Positions 1 through 6,405 of a stretch of DNA of 7,058 nt are shown here, piece by piece. A program made the translations under genes and the position numbers. The DNA is from an uncultured Bacteroidota bacterium (GTDB lineage Bacteria; Bacteroidota; Bacteroidia; Chitinophagales; Chitinophagaceae). The stretch covers positions 1-7,058 of the forward strand of contig CAIVHI010000467.1 in assembly GCA_903905685.1 (NCBI GenBank). The letters run 5' to 3'. The notes under the pieces were generated by a model. The model was given only the letters and a program-made list of their open reading frames with translations, had not been told where the DNA came from and did not search any database. Within the stretch, counting starts at the first letter, position 1, and every line of letters begins with the position of its first letter.

Positions 1-1222
1 ACCGCTTCTCCACCATCCTGCATGTCCTCTCCCCCGTCACCGCATTCACGGCCGCGAGGGTGTAAATGCCGGGGGCGAGACCCACCAGCGGCACAACCTG
101 CTTCATTGCCGCCTCTGAGAGGCTGTAAACCACCTGCCCCACCGCATCAACAAGCGTCAGCGCACAGCCCCGCGCGCCCTCCAGCGTCACCGAAGTGCTC
201 GCTGGGTTGGGATACAGCAGCACATGCATGGGCATAACGGCACCCATGCCGGTTGGGAACACATAAACGGTTGCAGAATCGTACGTGATGTTCCCGCACA
301 CGTCCAGCATCAGCACATAGGTGGTGGTGGTGTCGGGCAGCACCTTGAAGCCGGCCTTGTTGCTGTCTATAAGCACCCCGTTGGCATACCAGTAGCAGGG
401 CAGGTAGCCGGTGGTGTCGCCCACCCATACGCTGTCGCCCATGGGCGTGGTCACCGCATCCGGCCCCGCATTCGCCGTGTCGTCTATGGCTATCACCGAG
501 ACGTCGTCGATGAGGTACATACCCCAGCCAAGTGCAGTTGAATGCCCGACCACGGAGTAGTTGACGATTTTAGCGGTCTGGGTGGTATCGAAGAAGTCGC
601 CTATCGTAATGAATCTTTCACTTCCATTGGCGGTAAAACTCCCTCTAACGAGTGTCCACGTCGCCGTATCGGACAATATCGACGTATCGTTGAGTTGCGG
701 TGTGACGTAGTTCTTCGGCCTCCCGCAATCGGTCGTCGTGTCGATACTTCCATCGTCCAAATATGCACCGATGTCATTTACCGCAAAGGGAGACCATTTG
801 CATAAACTTGCATAAAACGAGACGCAATACGTCCGGCCTGAATCCAAAGGCCTGTACAGCCTGCCCTGCAGGTAGTCGTAGGTCACCCTACCCGGTTCGA
901 AAACGCCGTCATCGTAAAAACGCATGTGCATCATGCCATGTCCCGAATGGGGATATTGGTAGTAATCTTGTCCTTTGGGGAAGGATACACCCAAAATTGG
1001 GATGGCGCATCCGTTTACATAGTCCGGGTAGCAATCGGGCAAAGGAAAGCTGTCAATGGTCCAAGTAGAATCCAAACTGTTCCATCCATAACATAGGTAT
1101 GACTCATCATTGTTGTTCGGACAAGAGGTATACTGTTCAAACCCGGGATTCCTCACAAGGTTTGTCTGCCCCCAAACTTGGGGGCAGACAAACAGGAAAA
1201 TTAATAAGAGCGCGTACCTCAT
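1..1222 (-). CDS. Secreted protein with T9SS type A sorting domain, 3' end cut by window edge
   Basis: An open frame of 407 codons runs from ATG at 1222 off the left edge. Residues 1-18 are a signal peptide (basic N-end, LLLIFLFV core, cleavage likely after VWG). Residues 21-30 (NLVRNPGFEQ) followed by YTSCP match the N-terminus common in Bacteroidota surface proteins. About 20-246 look like a jelly-roll domain, with the typical strands TYCVSFYASL, RFITIGDF and YLIDDVSV. About 250-322 resemble an Ig/PKD-like domain (TTTTYVLMLDVCG). About 335-406 are a type A sorting domain (LLYPNPAST, then VDAVGQVVY, then GLAPGIYTLAAV), which directs export by the type IX system and surface attachment or release. 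The C-terminus CRMVEKR is where this family normally ends, so few residues are missing. The ligand is unknown; no catalytic motif was seen. The 3' part (Ig and sorting domains) is clearly richer in GC than the 5' part. Confidence 0.9.
   Translation of the reverse strand, partial: MRYALLLIFLFVCPQVWGQTNLVRNPGFEQYTSCPNNNDESYLCYGWNSLDSTWTIDSFPLPDCYPDYVNGCAIPILGVSFPKGQDYYQYPHSGHGMMHMRFYDDGVFEPGRVTYDYLQGRLYRPLDSGRTYCVSFYASLCKWSPFAVNDIGAYLDDGSIDTTTDCGRPKNYVTPQLNDTSILSDTATWTLVRGSFTANGSERFITIGDFFDTTQTAKIVNYSVVGHSTALGWGMYLIDDVSVIAIDDTANAGPDAVTTPMGDSVWVGDTTGYLPCYWYANGVLIDSNKAGFKVLPDTTTTYVLMLDVCGNITYDSATVYVFPTGMGAVMPMHVLLYPNPASTSVTLEGARGCALTLVDAVGQVVYSLSEAAMKQVVPLVGLAPGIYTLAAVNAVTGERTCRMVEKR
1160..1193. 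repeat. Perfect 16-bp inverted repeat inside the signal-peptide codons
   Basis: The arms gtttgtctgcccccaa (1160-1175) and ttgggggcagacaaac (1178-1193) are exact reverse complements with 2 bases between them. In the transcript of the secreted-protein gene this is nucleotides 30-63 after the start, codons 10-21, covering the end of the hydrophobic core and the cleavage site. It would fold into a very stable hairpin close to the start codon. No run of U follows on either strand, so it is not a standard terminator. A role in translation control or mRNA processing is inference. Confidence 0.9.
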
Positions 1223-1763
1223 AATACCGTGAATTTGATGATGGACAAAGACCCATTGGCGGTTGTGGCTTCGGGGCGCACGATGTGTACGCACCGGCGA
1301 TGGTGGGGAATGATTGGAGTCTTCATACCCGGCAGATTTAGAAGTTACGAAATGGTGAATAACAGCATTGACGAGCGGAGAAGCCTTATGTTTACCGTTT
1401 TTGCAGCATAATGTGGAGCATATATTTCACCGTTATACCGTAACATTTTGCACACCAATACTTATCAAAGTGTTATCCTTCATAAATGTAACGGGCAACG
1501 TTTTCATAAAAAATTGTGGTGGGGGGGTATTGCTTTTTTGAAATTTTTTACAGTAGTTCTATTTGGAGCCTTTTTTGTCTCGAACACCAAATAAATGACG
1601 ATTTCATGACAATAATTGACAGTCGTTTATGGAAATCGTCAAAAGCCATGAAGGCATAACGGCGTGTTTGCAAAACGTGTTGCTGCCCCCGGTAGGAAAT
1701 TTCGTCGGCACCTGCCCCTCGGCAACAAGTAGGCCGTGGCCAACGATGCCAATAGCGGCCCGC
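1223..1763. other. Intergenic stretch without a convincing gene
   Basis: This lies between the start of the secreted-protein gene and the end of ccoI. Short open frames exist (for example 1229-1411 on the plus strand), but their translations have no recognisable domain and no promoter. About 1430-1630 is AT-rich, with a G7 tract at 1521-1527 followed by two T6 tracts, and an inverted repeat at 1596-1641. No clear TAnnTTTG promoter for the leftward secreted-protein gene was found. No ccoS-like frame is present after ccoI. Confidence 0.7.
1596..1641. repeat. 10-bp inverted repeat, 26-base spacer
   Basis: tgacgatttc (1596-1605) and gaaatcgtca (1632-1641) are exact reverse complements. The spacer is AT-rich and holds further TGAC copies (1607-1610, 1617-1620). 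It could be an operator-like site or a weak hairpin. Nothing in the sequence ties it to a known regulator. Confidence 0.6.
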
Positions 1764-1767
1764 CTAC
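1729..1767 (-). terminator. Possible weak hairpin terminator at the end of ccoI
   Basis: gtaggc (1729-1734) pairs with gcctac (1762-1767), and inside it ggcc (1738-1741) pairs with ggcc (1757-1760). The outer stem includes the ccoI stop codon. The transcript then continues TTGTTG, not a real U run, so this is only a weak candidate. No better terminator for the operon was seen nearby. Confidence 0.3.
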
Positions 1768-4211
1768 CCCGCCACCTTCAGCGACAACCCCAACTTCTTG
1801 GCTACCAAGCCGGTAACGCCGGTGGAGATGAGGACGATGGACAGCGTGCTGCACGGCATGAGGATGGCGGCATACATGGGGCGCAGCAGCCCTTGCGATG
1901 CATAATAGAGCCCCACGAGGTTGTACATGATGGAGACTGCAAAACACAGGTTGATGATGCGGCCCGATACCTTGGCCAACCGCAGTACCGCCGGCAGGTT
2001 GCCGAAGCGGGCGGCATCCAAGATGGCATCGCAAGATGGGGTGAAATTGTTGATGTCGTCGGCAAGGGTGATGCCCACATTGCTTTGCTGCAGGGCACCG
2101 GCATCGTTGAGGCCATCGCCTATCATCATCACTTTACGGCCGCCCATTTGCAGGTTTTCTACATACCGCAATTTATCTACCGGTTGTTGCCCAAACTGCA
2201 ATTCGCTGGCCGAGCCGAACAGTTCCTGCATCACACGCCGCTGGCGGTCGTTGTCGCCGGAGAGCAAAGCGAGGCGGTAGCGCTGTGCAAGGCGGGGAAT
2301 GAGTTGCGGCACCGAGTCGCGGAATTTGGAATGCAGGTGCAGTGCCGTGATTTTCCCGTTCATGTTCACATACACATTGGCCGGGTCGTCTTGGGCATGG
2401 TCGGCACCGGCAAAAGCTGCCGAACCCACCTTTACCATGCAGGTGTCGGTATGTGCCGAGAGTCCTTGTCCGGCAATTTCCTTCCAATCCGTTACCGGCA
2501 CGGTGCGGCGAATGCCCAGCCATGCTGTCACGGTTTTGGAGTTGGGGTGGCGGCTGGGCTTAACAATGTTGTAGAGTAAGTCTTTTTCGTCCTCGGTGAG
2601 GTCGTGGCCCGAAGTGGCCACCCCGCTGCCCCCGCGGGTGATGGTGCCTGTTTTGTCGAACACGATGTCGGTCACATTGCGCAGTTGCTCAATCACGGTG
2701 GCATCCCTCAGAAACAGGCCATTGTTGCTGAGCACCCGCAGCATATTGCCATTGGTAAACGTGACGCACAGCAGCAGCGCACACGGGCAGGCCACAATCA
2801 GCATAGCCGATACCGAGCGGACGATGCCGGATGGGTCGTGGAACGCCCAGTAAGCCGCCGTCAATCCGGTGAGCGAAAACAAGATGATGGTGAAGTACTT
2901 GCTCAGCAGGTGCACCGCGCTGGTCTGGTCGTTGGTTTCGCCTTTGTCTTTAGTAAAGGCGTAGTGGTTCCACAGCGAGGTGAGGTAGCTGCCGGCCACG
3001 GGTTTCACCACTTGTAGGGTGATTTCGCCGCCGGTCTGTTTGCCGCCTGCATATACGGGAGAGCCTGCGGTTACCTTCACAGGCTCGCTTTCGCCGGTCA
3101 CAAAGCTGTAGTCTATGGCGGCGGTGCCGGCGACGAGGATGGAGTCGGCGGGTACGATTTCGTCGTTGTGCAGTTGCACCACGTCTTTTTCTTTGAGGTC
3201 TTGCAGGCTGCGGCTTTCCACGCCATTGGGCGTAACCACATTCACCGCTATGGGGAAGTAGGACTTGTAATCCCTATGGAAAGAAATCGATTTGTAGGTG
3301 CGCTCCTGTATGAGCCTGCCCACCAGCATGAAGAAGACGATACCGCTCATGCTGTCCAGATAGCCCGCGCCCTTGTTGGCGAGGATTTCGTAGACGCTGC
3401 GCACGAACGTGATGAGGATGGCCAATGCAATAGGGGCATCTATATTGAGCATCTTCTGCCGCAGTCCCTTCCAGGCAGTCACGAAAAACTCGGAGGCACT
3501 GTAGAAAAACACCGGCACCGACAACGCCAGGTTCATGTAGCGGAACAAATCGGCATACTGCTTTTCGATGCCGTTAGACAGCGAGAGGTACTCCGGGAAG
3601 CTCATCATCATGATGTTGCCGAAGCAGAAGCCGGCCACTCCGAGCTTGTAGATGCGTTGCAGGTTGTAGGCCTTGGCCTTCTTCTGCTCGCCGTCTTCCA
3701 GACTGATGTAGGGCTCGTAACCGATAGTGGCCAGCAGCTCCACCAGTTGCCGCAGCGTTATTTTGGACCTGTGGAAATGGATGGTCACTTCCTTGGTGGT
3801 GAAATTGAGCCTGCTCTCCGTCACCCCCGTATTTACGCGCCCCAAGTGCTCCAGCAGCCACATGCACGAGCTGCAATGCACGCCCGGCAGGTAGAAGGTC
3901 ACGATGGAGTGGTCGCCGTCGGTAAACTTATACAGGCGGCCGGCAATGTCGGCGTTGTCGAGGTAGGCAAACTTGTCCTTTCGGAGGGCGGGTATTTTGG
4001 TGAGGCCGGGGTGTTCCTGAATTTTGTAATAATCGCACAGGCCTTTTTCATTCAGTATCTCGTAAACGAGCAGGCACCCTTCGCAGCAAAAATTTTTATC
4101 GTCGGCTACAATGTTGTCGGCAACGCAGCGAGTACCGCAATGGTAGCAGATGGTGGCGCCTTTAGTGGTTTTGAGTTGTGGCTCCGCTATAGGAGCTTCA
4201 ATCGGAGGCAT
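1764..4211 (-). CDS. ccoI: CcoI/FixI-type copper-transporting P1B ATPase (cbb3 oxidase maturation)
   Basis: This inner-membrane P-type ATPase moves copper across the membrane for assembly of the CuB centre of cbb3-type cytochrome oxidase (family knowledge). The 815 residues are in family order. A cysteine-rich N-terminal domain (C22, C25, C29, C42, C43, C46) is followed by an HMA-like metal-binding domain with the CSSC motif (C113, C116). About eight membrane segments follow: four at about 188-301, two at about 436-486, two at about 747-798. The actuator loop has TGES (372-375), the membrane copper site CPC (475-477), phosphorylation DKTGT (D519), the HP motif SRHP (553-556) and the hinge GDGLND (698-703). 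Late membrane residues Y763, N764, M785 and S788 fit the copper-type signature. All catalytic motifs are intact and the length is normal for Bacteroidota. The start overlaps the upstream gene by 14 bases, suggesting coupled translation. Unusually, no ccoS or oxidase gene follows. Confidence 0.93.
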   Translation of the reverse strand: MPPIEAPIAEPQLKTTKGATICYHCGTRCVADNIVADDKNFCCEGCLLVYEILNEKGLCDYYKIQEHPGLTKIPALRKDKFAYLDNADIAGRLYKFTDGDHSIVTFYLPGVHCSSCMWLLEHLGRVNTGVTESRLNFTTKEVTIHFHRSKITLRQLVELLATIGYEPYISLEDGEQKKAKAYNLQRIYKLGVAGFCFGNIMMMSFPEYLSLSNGIEKQYADLFRYMNLALSVPVFFYSASEFFVTAWKGLRQKMLNIDAPIALAILITFVRSVYEILANKGAGYLDSMSGIVFFMLVGRLIQERTYKSISFHRDYKSYFPIAVNVVTPNGVESRSLQDLKEKDVVQLHNDEIVPADSILVAGTAAIDYSFVTGESEPVKVTAGSPVYAGGKQTGGEITLQVVKPVAGSYLTSLWNHYAFTKDKGETNDQTSAVHLLSKYFTIILFSLTGLTAAYWAFHDPSGIVRSVSAMLIVACPCALLLCVTFTNGNMLRVLSNNGLFLRDATVIEQLRNVTDIVFDKTGTITRGGSGVATSGHDLTEDEKDLLYNIVKPSRHPNSKTVTAWLGIRRTVPVTDWKEIAGQGLSAHTDTCMVKVGSAAFAGADHAQDDPANVYVNMNGKITALHLHSKFRDSVPQLIPRLAQRYRLALLSGDNDRQRRVMQELFGSASELQFGQQPVDKLRYVENLQMGGRKVMMIGDGLNDAGALQQSNVGITLADDINNFTPSCDAILDAARFGNLPAVLRLAKVSGRIINLCFAVSIMYNLVGLYYASQGLLRPMYAAILMPCSTLSIVLISTGVTGLVAKKLGLSLKVAG

Positions 4212-4752
4212 GGATCTTTTTTTGTTTTTCCAAGATTTGCGGAATCAGCTCGGCTTCCTCGCGGAAGAACAGGCGGTGTATCAGCAGGTAAAGGTCTTCC
4301 ATTTCCCGGCGCAGCAATTTGTAGCTATCCAATGCGGTTTCGTCGGAGTAAAGGGGGATGGCTATTTTGTTGAGGCGGTTGAAGACCTCGGTGGTGTGGT
4401 AGTGGGAGTCGGCAATTTCGCGCACCATCGAGCCGTGGCTGATGGCGCATTTGCCGGAGCAGTTCATGCAGTCGTGCCCTTCGGCCACCTTGCCCGATAG
4501 GCTTTCGAGATAGGGTTGCACCTTTTCAAGGCGGGTGAGGATGAGGTATTGCAATTCGCTCACCAAGTTGAGGCACAGGGATGTATAAACCGAAGTGACT
4601 CTGTAAACGTCTTCTTCCTTGAGCCTCAATGCCAGTTCCATGGCCCGTTGGCACCGGGCATCGGCATCGGCATAAGCATTCCAGTCCCACCTGTGGGTAT
4701 GAGCAGCAACGGGTGCCGGAACGATGTTTTTGTAGTGCCCGCTATTGGCCAT
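4198..4752 (-). CDS. Unknown helical protein with CX2CX3C motif, coupled to ccoI
   Basis: The 184 residues have no signal peptide or membrane segment, so the protein is probably cytoplasmic and mostly alpha-helical. I do not recognise the family. The notable part is HDCMNCSGKCAISH at about 93-106, with C95, C98, C102 and H106, followed by a second His cluster SHYH (H117, H119). This could bind a metal or an iron-sulfur centre. The C-terminal helix (LFFREEAELIPQI) faintly recalls hemerythrin-like four-helix proteins, but the full set of ligands is not evident. The frame stays open up to TTG at 4803, but that TTG is itself the -33 promoter element. ATG at 4752 lies just after a perfect -7 element, so I chose it. 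The stop overlaps the ccoI start by 14 bases. A role in copper handling or cbb3 maturation is inferred from this coupling only. Confidence 0.8.
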   Translation of the reverse strand: MANSGHYKNIVPAPVAAHTHRWDWNAYADADARCQRAMELALRLKEEDVYRVTSVYTSLCLNLVSELQYLILTRLEKVQPYLESLSGKVAEGHDCMNCSGKCAISHGSMVREIADSHYHTTEVFNRLNKIAIPLYSDETALDSYKLLRREMEDLYLLIHRLFFREEAELIPQILEKQKKIHASD

Positions 4753-4772
4753 GTTTAGAACGTTGTAAAAGG

Positions 4773-4803
4773 CAAAAGTACCCGGGCGGCCATCGGTAAA
4801 CAA
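4773..4803 (-). promoter_or_regulatory. Bacteroidota-type promoter for the operon with ccoI
   Basis: Read on the minus strand, TACTTTTG (4780-4773) is a perfect match to the -7 consensus TAnnTTTG. TTG (4803-4801) lies 20 bases upstream as the -33 element. Transcription would start near 4766-4768, leaving a leader of about 15 bases before ATG 4752, usual for this phylum. I saw no TTGA-N6-TCAA FNR-type box in the upstream gap. Confidence 0.7.
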
Positions 4804-5042
4804 TGACGCCCGTCAGTGGTTGCGTGTTTTTTTGTTATTTGATGGTGATTTTGGGGGGAGGGCAAGGGCGTAGGAAAGCATGGGTTTGAGCCGGTCTATG
4901 TGCAGGCAGCATACAACTACAGGTGACGCGGCTAGGCGAGATCTGAGTGAAACCGACATTGCTTAGTTTTACGATATCTCCTCGCTTATTGGTTTTATTG
5001 GGTATTTTCGCACCATGTCCAGCCCGCGTAGCCGGATGACCC

Positions 5043-5070
5043 AAGGCAGCATTATGGTGCTGCCTTTTTT
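5043..5070 (+). terminator. Rho-independent terminator, hairpin 1
   Basis: aaggcagca (5043-5051) pairs perfectly with tgctgcctt (5058-5066) around loop ttatgg, and T continues to 5070. This is a textbook terminator for plus-strand transcription, yet no plus-strand gene lies upstream in the window before it. The likely source is an unannotated short transcript from about 4804-5042. Confidence 0.75.
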
Positions 5071-5177
5071 ATGTGTGGCGTGCGATGAAGACGATGAACG
5101 GCCGACTTGTTACTAAAATTCAAGGAGAGGGTTTCCGCAGCTTAAATATTACGTACTTTCATAATAGCAGTCGCGCG

Positions 5178-5210
5178 GGGCGGCACCAACAATGCCGCCT
5201 CTTCTATTTT
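5178..5210 (+). terminator. Terminator-like hairpin 2
   Basis: ggcggca (5179-5185) pairs with tgccgcc (5193-5199) around loop ccaacaa, with one more G-U pair (5178 and 5200). The tail tcttctatttt follows. It closely resembles hairpin 3. Confidence 0.5.
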
Positions 5211-5361
5211 CGATGTTGCGGTGGTAACTTCAAATGGAAAGCCGTAGCAGCAGCATTCGGACTTTCTTCAGTTGGCGTTGGCTCGCTCTGGTTTTTGGAA
5301 GACATTCCATCGAGCATTAAAAGTTTCTTTCTACGTGGGACTTGCGGTTGCTGCACCGGTT

Positions 5362-5394
5362 GGGCAACACTAATCCTGTTGCCTCTTCTTTTCT
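5362..5394 (+). terminator. Terminator-like hairpin 3
   Basis: ggcaaca (5363-5369) pairs with tgttgcc (5377-5383) around loop ctaatcc, with one more G-U pair (5362 and 5384). The tail tcttcttttct follows. It shares gcctcttct with hairpin 2, while two stem pairs differ in a compensatory way. Confidence 0.55.
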
Positions 5395-5449
5395 AGGTCG
5401 GCTTCGGTTTTCAAATACCCCGAAAAACTACATACTCCCCCAAACACCA

Positions 5450-5457
5450 TAGCTTTG
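5450..5457 (+). promoter_or_regulatory. Likely -7 element for the dehydrogenase gene
   Basis: TAGCTTTG is a perfect TAnnTTTG match placed 22 bases before ATG 5480, which would give a leader of about 15 bases. The same spacing is seen for the ccoI operon. No clear TTTG at -33 is visible, so the call rests on the -7 element and its position. Confidence 0.45.
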
Positions 5458-5479
5458 CATCTTCAAAAAACACAGGTAT

Positions 5480-6331
5480 ATGGTCGCATTCTTGGGTATG
5501 GGCTTGCTGGGCTCCAATTTCGTAAAGGCACTCTTGAACAAGGGGTATGGCGTAAATGTTTGGAACCGCAGCCCCGCACGTGCGCAGGCATTGCAACCGC
5601 TTGGCGCACATGTATTTGCCACTGCTGCCGATGCCGTGGCGGGTGCCGACCGCGTGCACCTTACCTTGAAGGACGATGCCGCAGTGAATGAGGTCTTGGC
5701 GCAGGCCGAACCCGGCTTGAAAAAGGGCTGCATCATCATAGACCATACCACAACGTCGGCCGAAGGCGCAGTGGAGCGCACTGCGGCTTGGGCAGCAAAA
5801 GGCTTTACTTACGTTCATGCCCCGGTGTTTATGGGGCCGCAAAATGCATTGGAGAGTACCGGCACGATGATGGTATCGGGCGACCCTGCAATACTGGCCG
5901 ACATAGTGCCCGAATTGGAAAAAATGACCGGCAAGGTGTTGAACTTCGGCACCAAGGCCGGCACCGCCGCAGGCATTAAGTTGATTGGCAATTTGTTCTT
6001 GATTGCCATGACCGCCGGCGTTAGCGACGCGCTCTCGTTGGCTACCGGATTGGGTATTGGTGCCGATGACGTGGCGACCCTGTTTGCCTCCTGGAACCCC
6101 GCCGGCATGCTCCCCGCTCGACTCCAGAAAATAACCTCGGGTTCGTTCGACAAACCTACCTGGGAATTGAACATGGCCCGTAAAGATGCCCGCCTCATGA
6201 TGGAAGCCGCAGCCGCCCACCACAAAACCCTAACCGTCATTCCACCCATTGCCGCCCATATGGACGCCCTCATAGCCGAAGGGTTCGGGCAGTATGATTG
6301 GACCGTGATTGCCAAGGATGCGCTGGCGTAG
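5480..6331 (+). CDS. NAD(P)-dependent oxidoreductase, beta-hydroxyacid dehydrogenase family
   Basis: The 283 residues are a normal length for the 3-hydroxyisobutyrate dehydrogenase-like family, soluble enzymes that oxidise beta-hydroxyacids or reduce the matching aldehydes and ketones. About 1-155 form the Rossmann domain: GMGLLG at 6-11 binds the cofactor, and WNRS at 28-31, with Arg30 after the second strand, fits NADP(H) rather than NAD(H) (inference from glyoxylate/succinic semialdehyde reductase relatives). LTLKDDAAVNEVL (61-73) and IDHTTTS (87-93) are family positions. About 158-270 form the helical C-terminal domain with the catalytic lysine motif GIKLIGN (K167, N171). The substrate loop reads APVFMGP (114-120) instead of the usual APVSGG, so the substrate may differ from the classic ones and I give no gene symbol. 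The start at 5480 leaves the normal short N-terminus and follows a good -7 element. It stands alone between the gap and the antitoxin gene. Confidence 0.9.
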   Translation: MVAFLGMGLLGSNFVKALLNKGYGVNVWNRSPARAQALQPLGAHVFATAADAVAGADRVHLTLKDDAAVNEVLAQAEPGLKKGCIIIDHTTTSAEGAVERTAAWAAKGFTYVHAPVFMGPQNALESTGTMMVSGDPAILADIVPELEKMTGKVLNFGTKAGTAAGIKLIGNLFLIAMTAGVSDALSLATGLGIGADDVATLFASWNPAGMLPARLQKITSGSFDKPTWELNMARKDARLMMEAAAAHHKTLTVIPPIAAHMDALIAEGFGQYDWTVIAKDALA

Positions 6332-6366
6332 GGGCTAATGTTTACCCGCTTATCGTGTCTCGTATA

Positions 6367-6374
6367 TTGGTTTG
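6367..6374 (+). promoter_or_regulatory. Possible -7 element for the higA-like gene
   Basis: TTGGTTTG matches TAnnTTTG at all defined positions except the second. It lies 32 bases before ATG 6406, and a TTTA at 6341-6344 is near the -33 position. This is a weak candidate, useful mainly because it suggests the antitoxin has its own promoter. Confidence 0.3.
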
Positions 6375-6405
6375 ATAAAAGCTATTCTACCCAAATTTAC
6401 TAGTC

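Larger units (their letters stand above)
4804..5479. other. Divergent intergenic region with hairpins and no convincing gene
   Basis: This separates the leftward ccoI operon from the rightward dehydrogenase gene. It holds three plus-strand terminator-like hairpins (5043-5070, 5178-5210, 5362-5394). An open frame at 5073-5396 (ATG options at 5085 and 5094) has a hydrophobic C-terminus, but it begins right after the first terminator and contains the second hairpin, and I recognise no family; a minus-strand frame at 4835-5044 is also featureless. The part 4936-4983 can fold loosely (gcg and agat against atct and cgc). Since no plus-strand gene precedes the hairpins, one or more short RNAs are possible, but no convincing promoter for them was found. 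Confidence 0.6.

Noticed and set aside
1639..2034. Minus-strand frame after ccoI as a possible ccoS
   Set aside because: It lies in another frame mostly inside ccoI, and its C-terminal part is Arg/Pro-rich, unlike the single-span CcoS protein.
1629..2579. Plus-strand open frame of 316 codons
   Set aside because: It covers the 3' part of ccoI in antisense; the minus frame carries DKTGT-to-GDGLND ATPase motifs, so this is a shadow.
3168..4373. Long plus-strand open frame of 401 codons
   Set aside because: It is opposite the certain ccoI and upstream gene, with His/Gln/Val-rich filler sequence typical of an antisense frame in GC-rich coding DNA.
4880..5042. Possible tRNA or riboswitch before the first terminator
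   Set aside because: No T-loop or anticodon arm can be built, and no known riboswitch core was recognised; only loose local pairing is seen.
5073..5396. Open frame of 107 codons (GTG start, or ATG at 5085 or 5094) with a hydrophobic C-terminus
   Set aside because: It starts directly after a strong terminator, spans the second hairpin, ends in the tail of the third, has no promoter I could find, and matches no family I know.
5341..5396. Resemblance to an integron attC site (GTTGGGC next to the third hairpin)
   Set aside because: Only one core-like box is present, without the matching opposite box and extrahelical bases, and no integrase or cassette genes are in the window.
5411..6223. Minus-strand open frame of 270 codons
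   Set aside because: It lies opposite the dehydrogenase, whose motifs are all intact in the plus frame; the minus translation has no domain.
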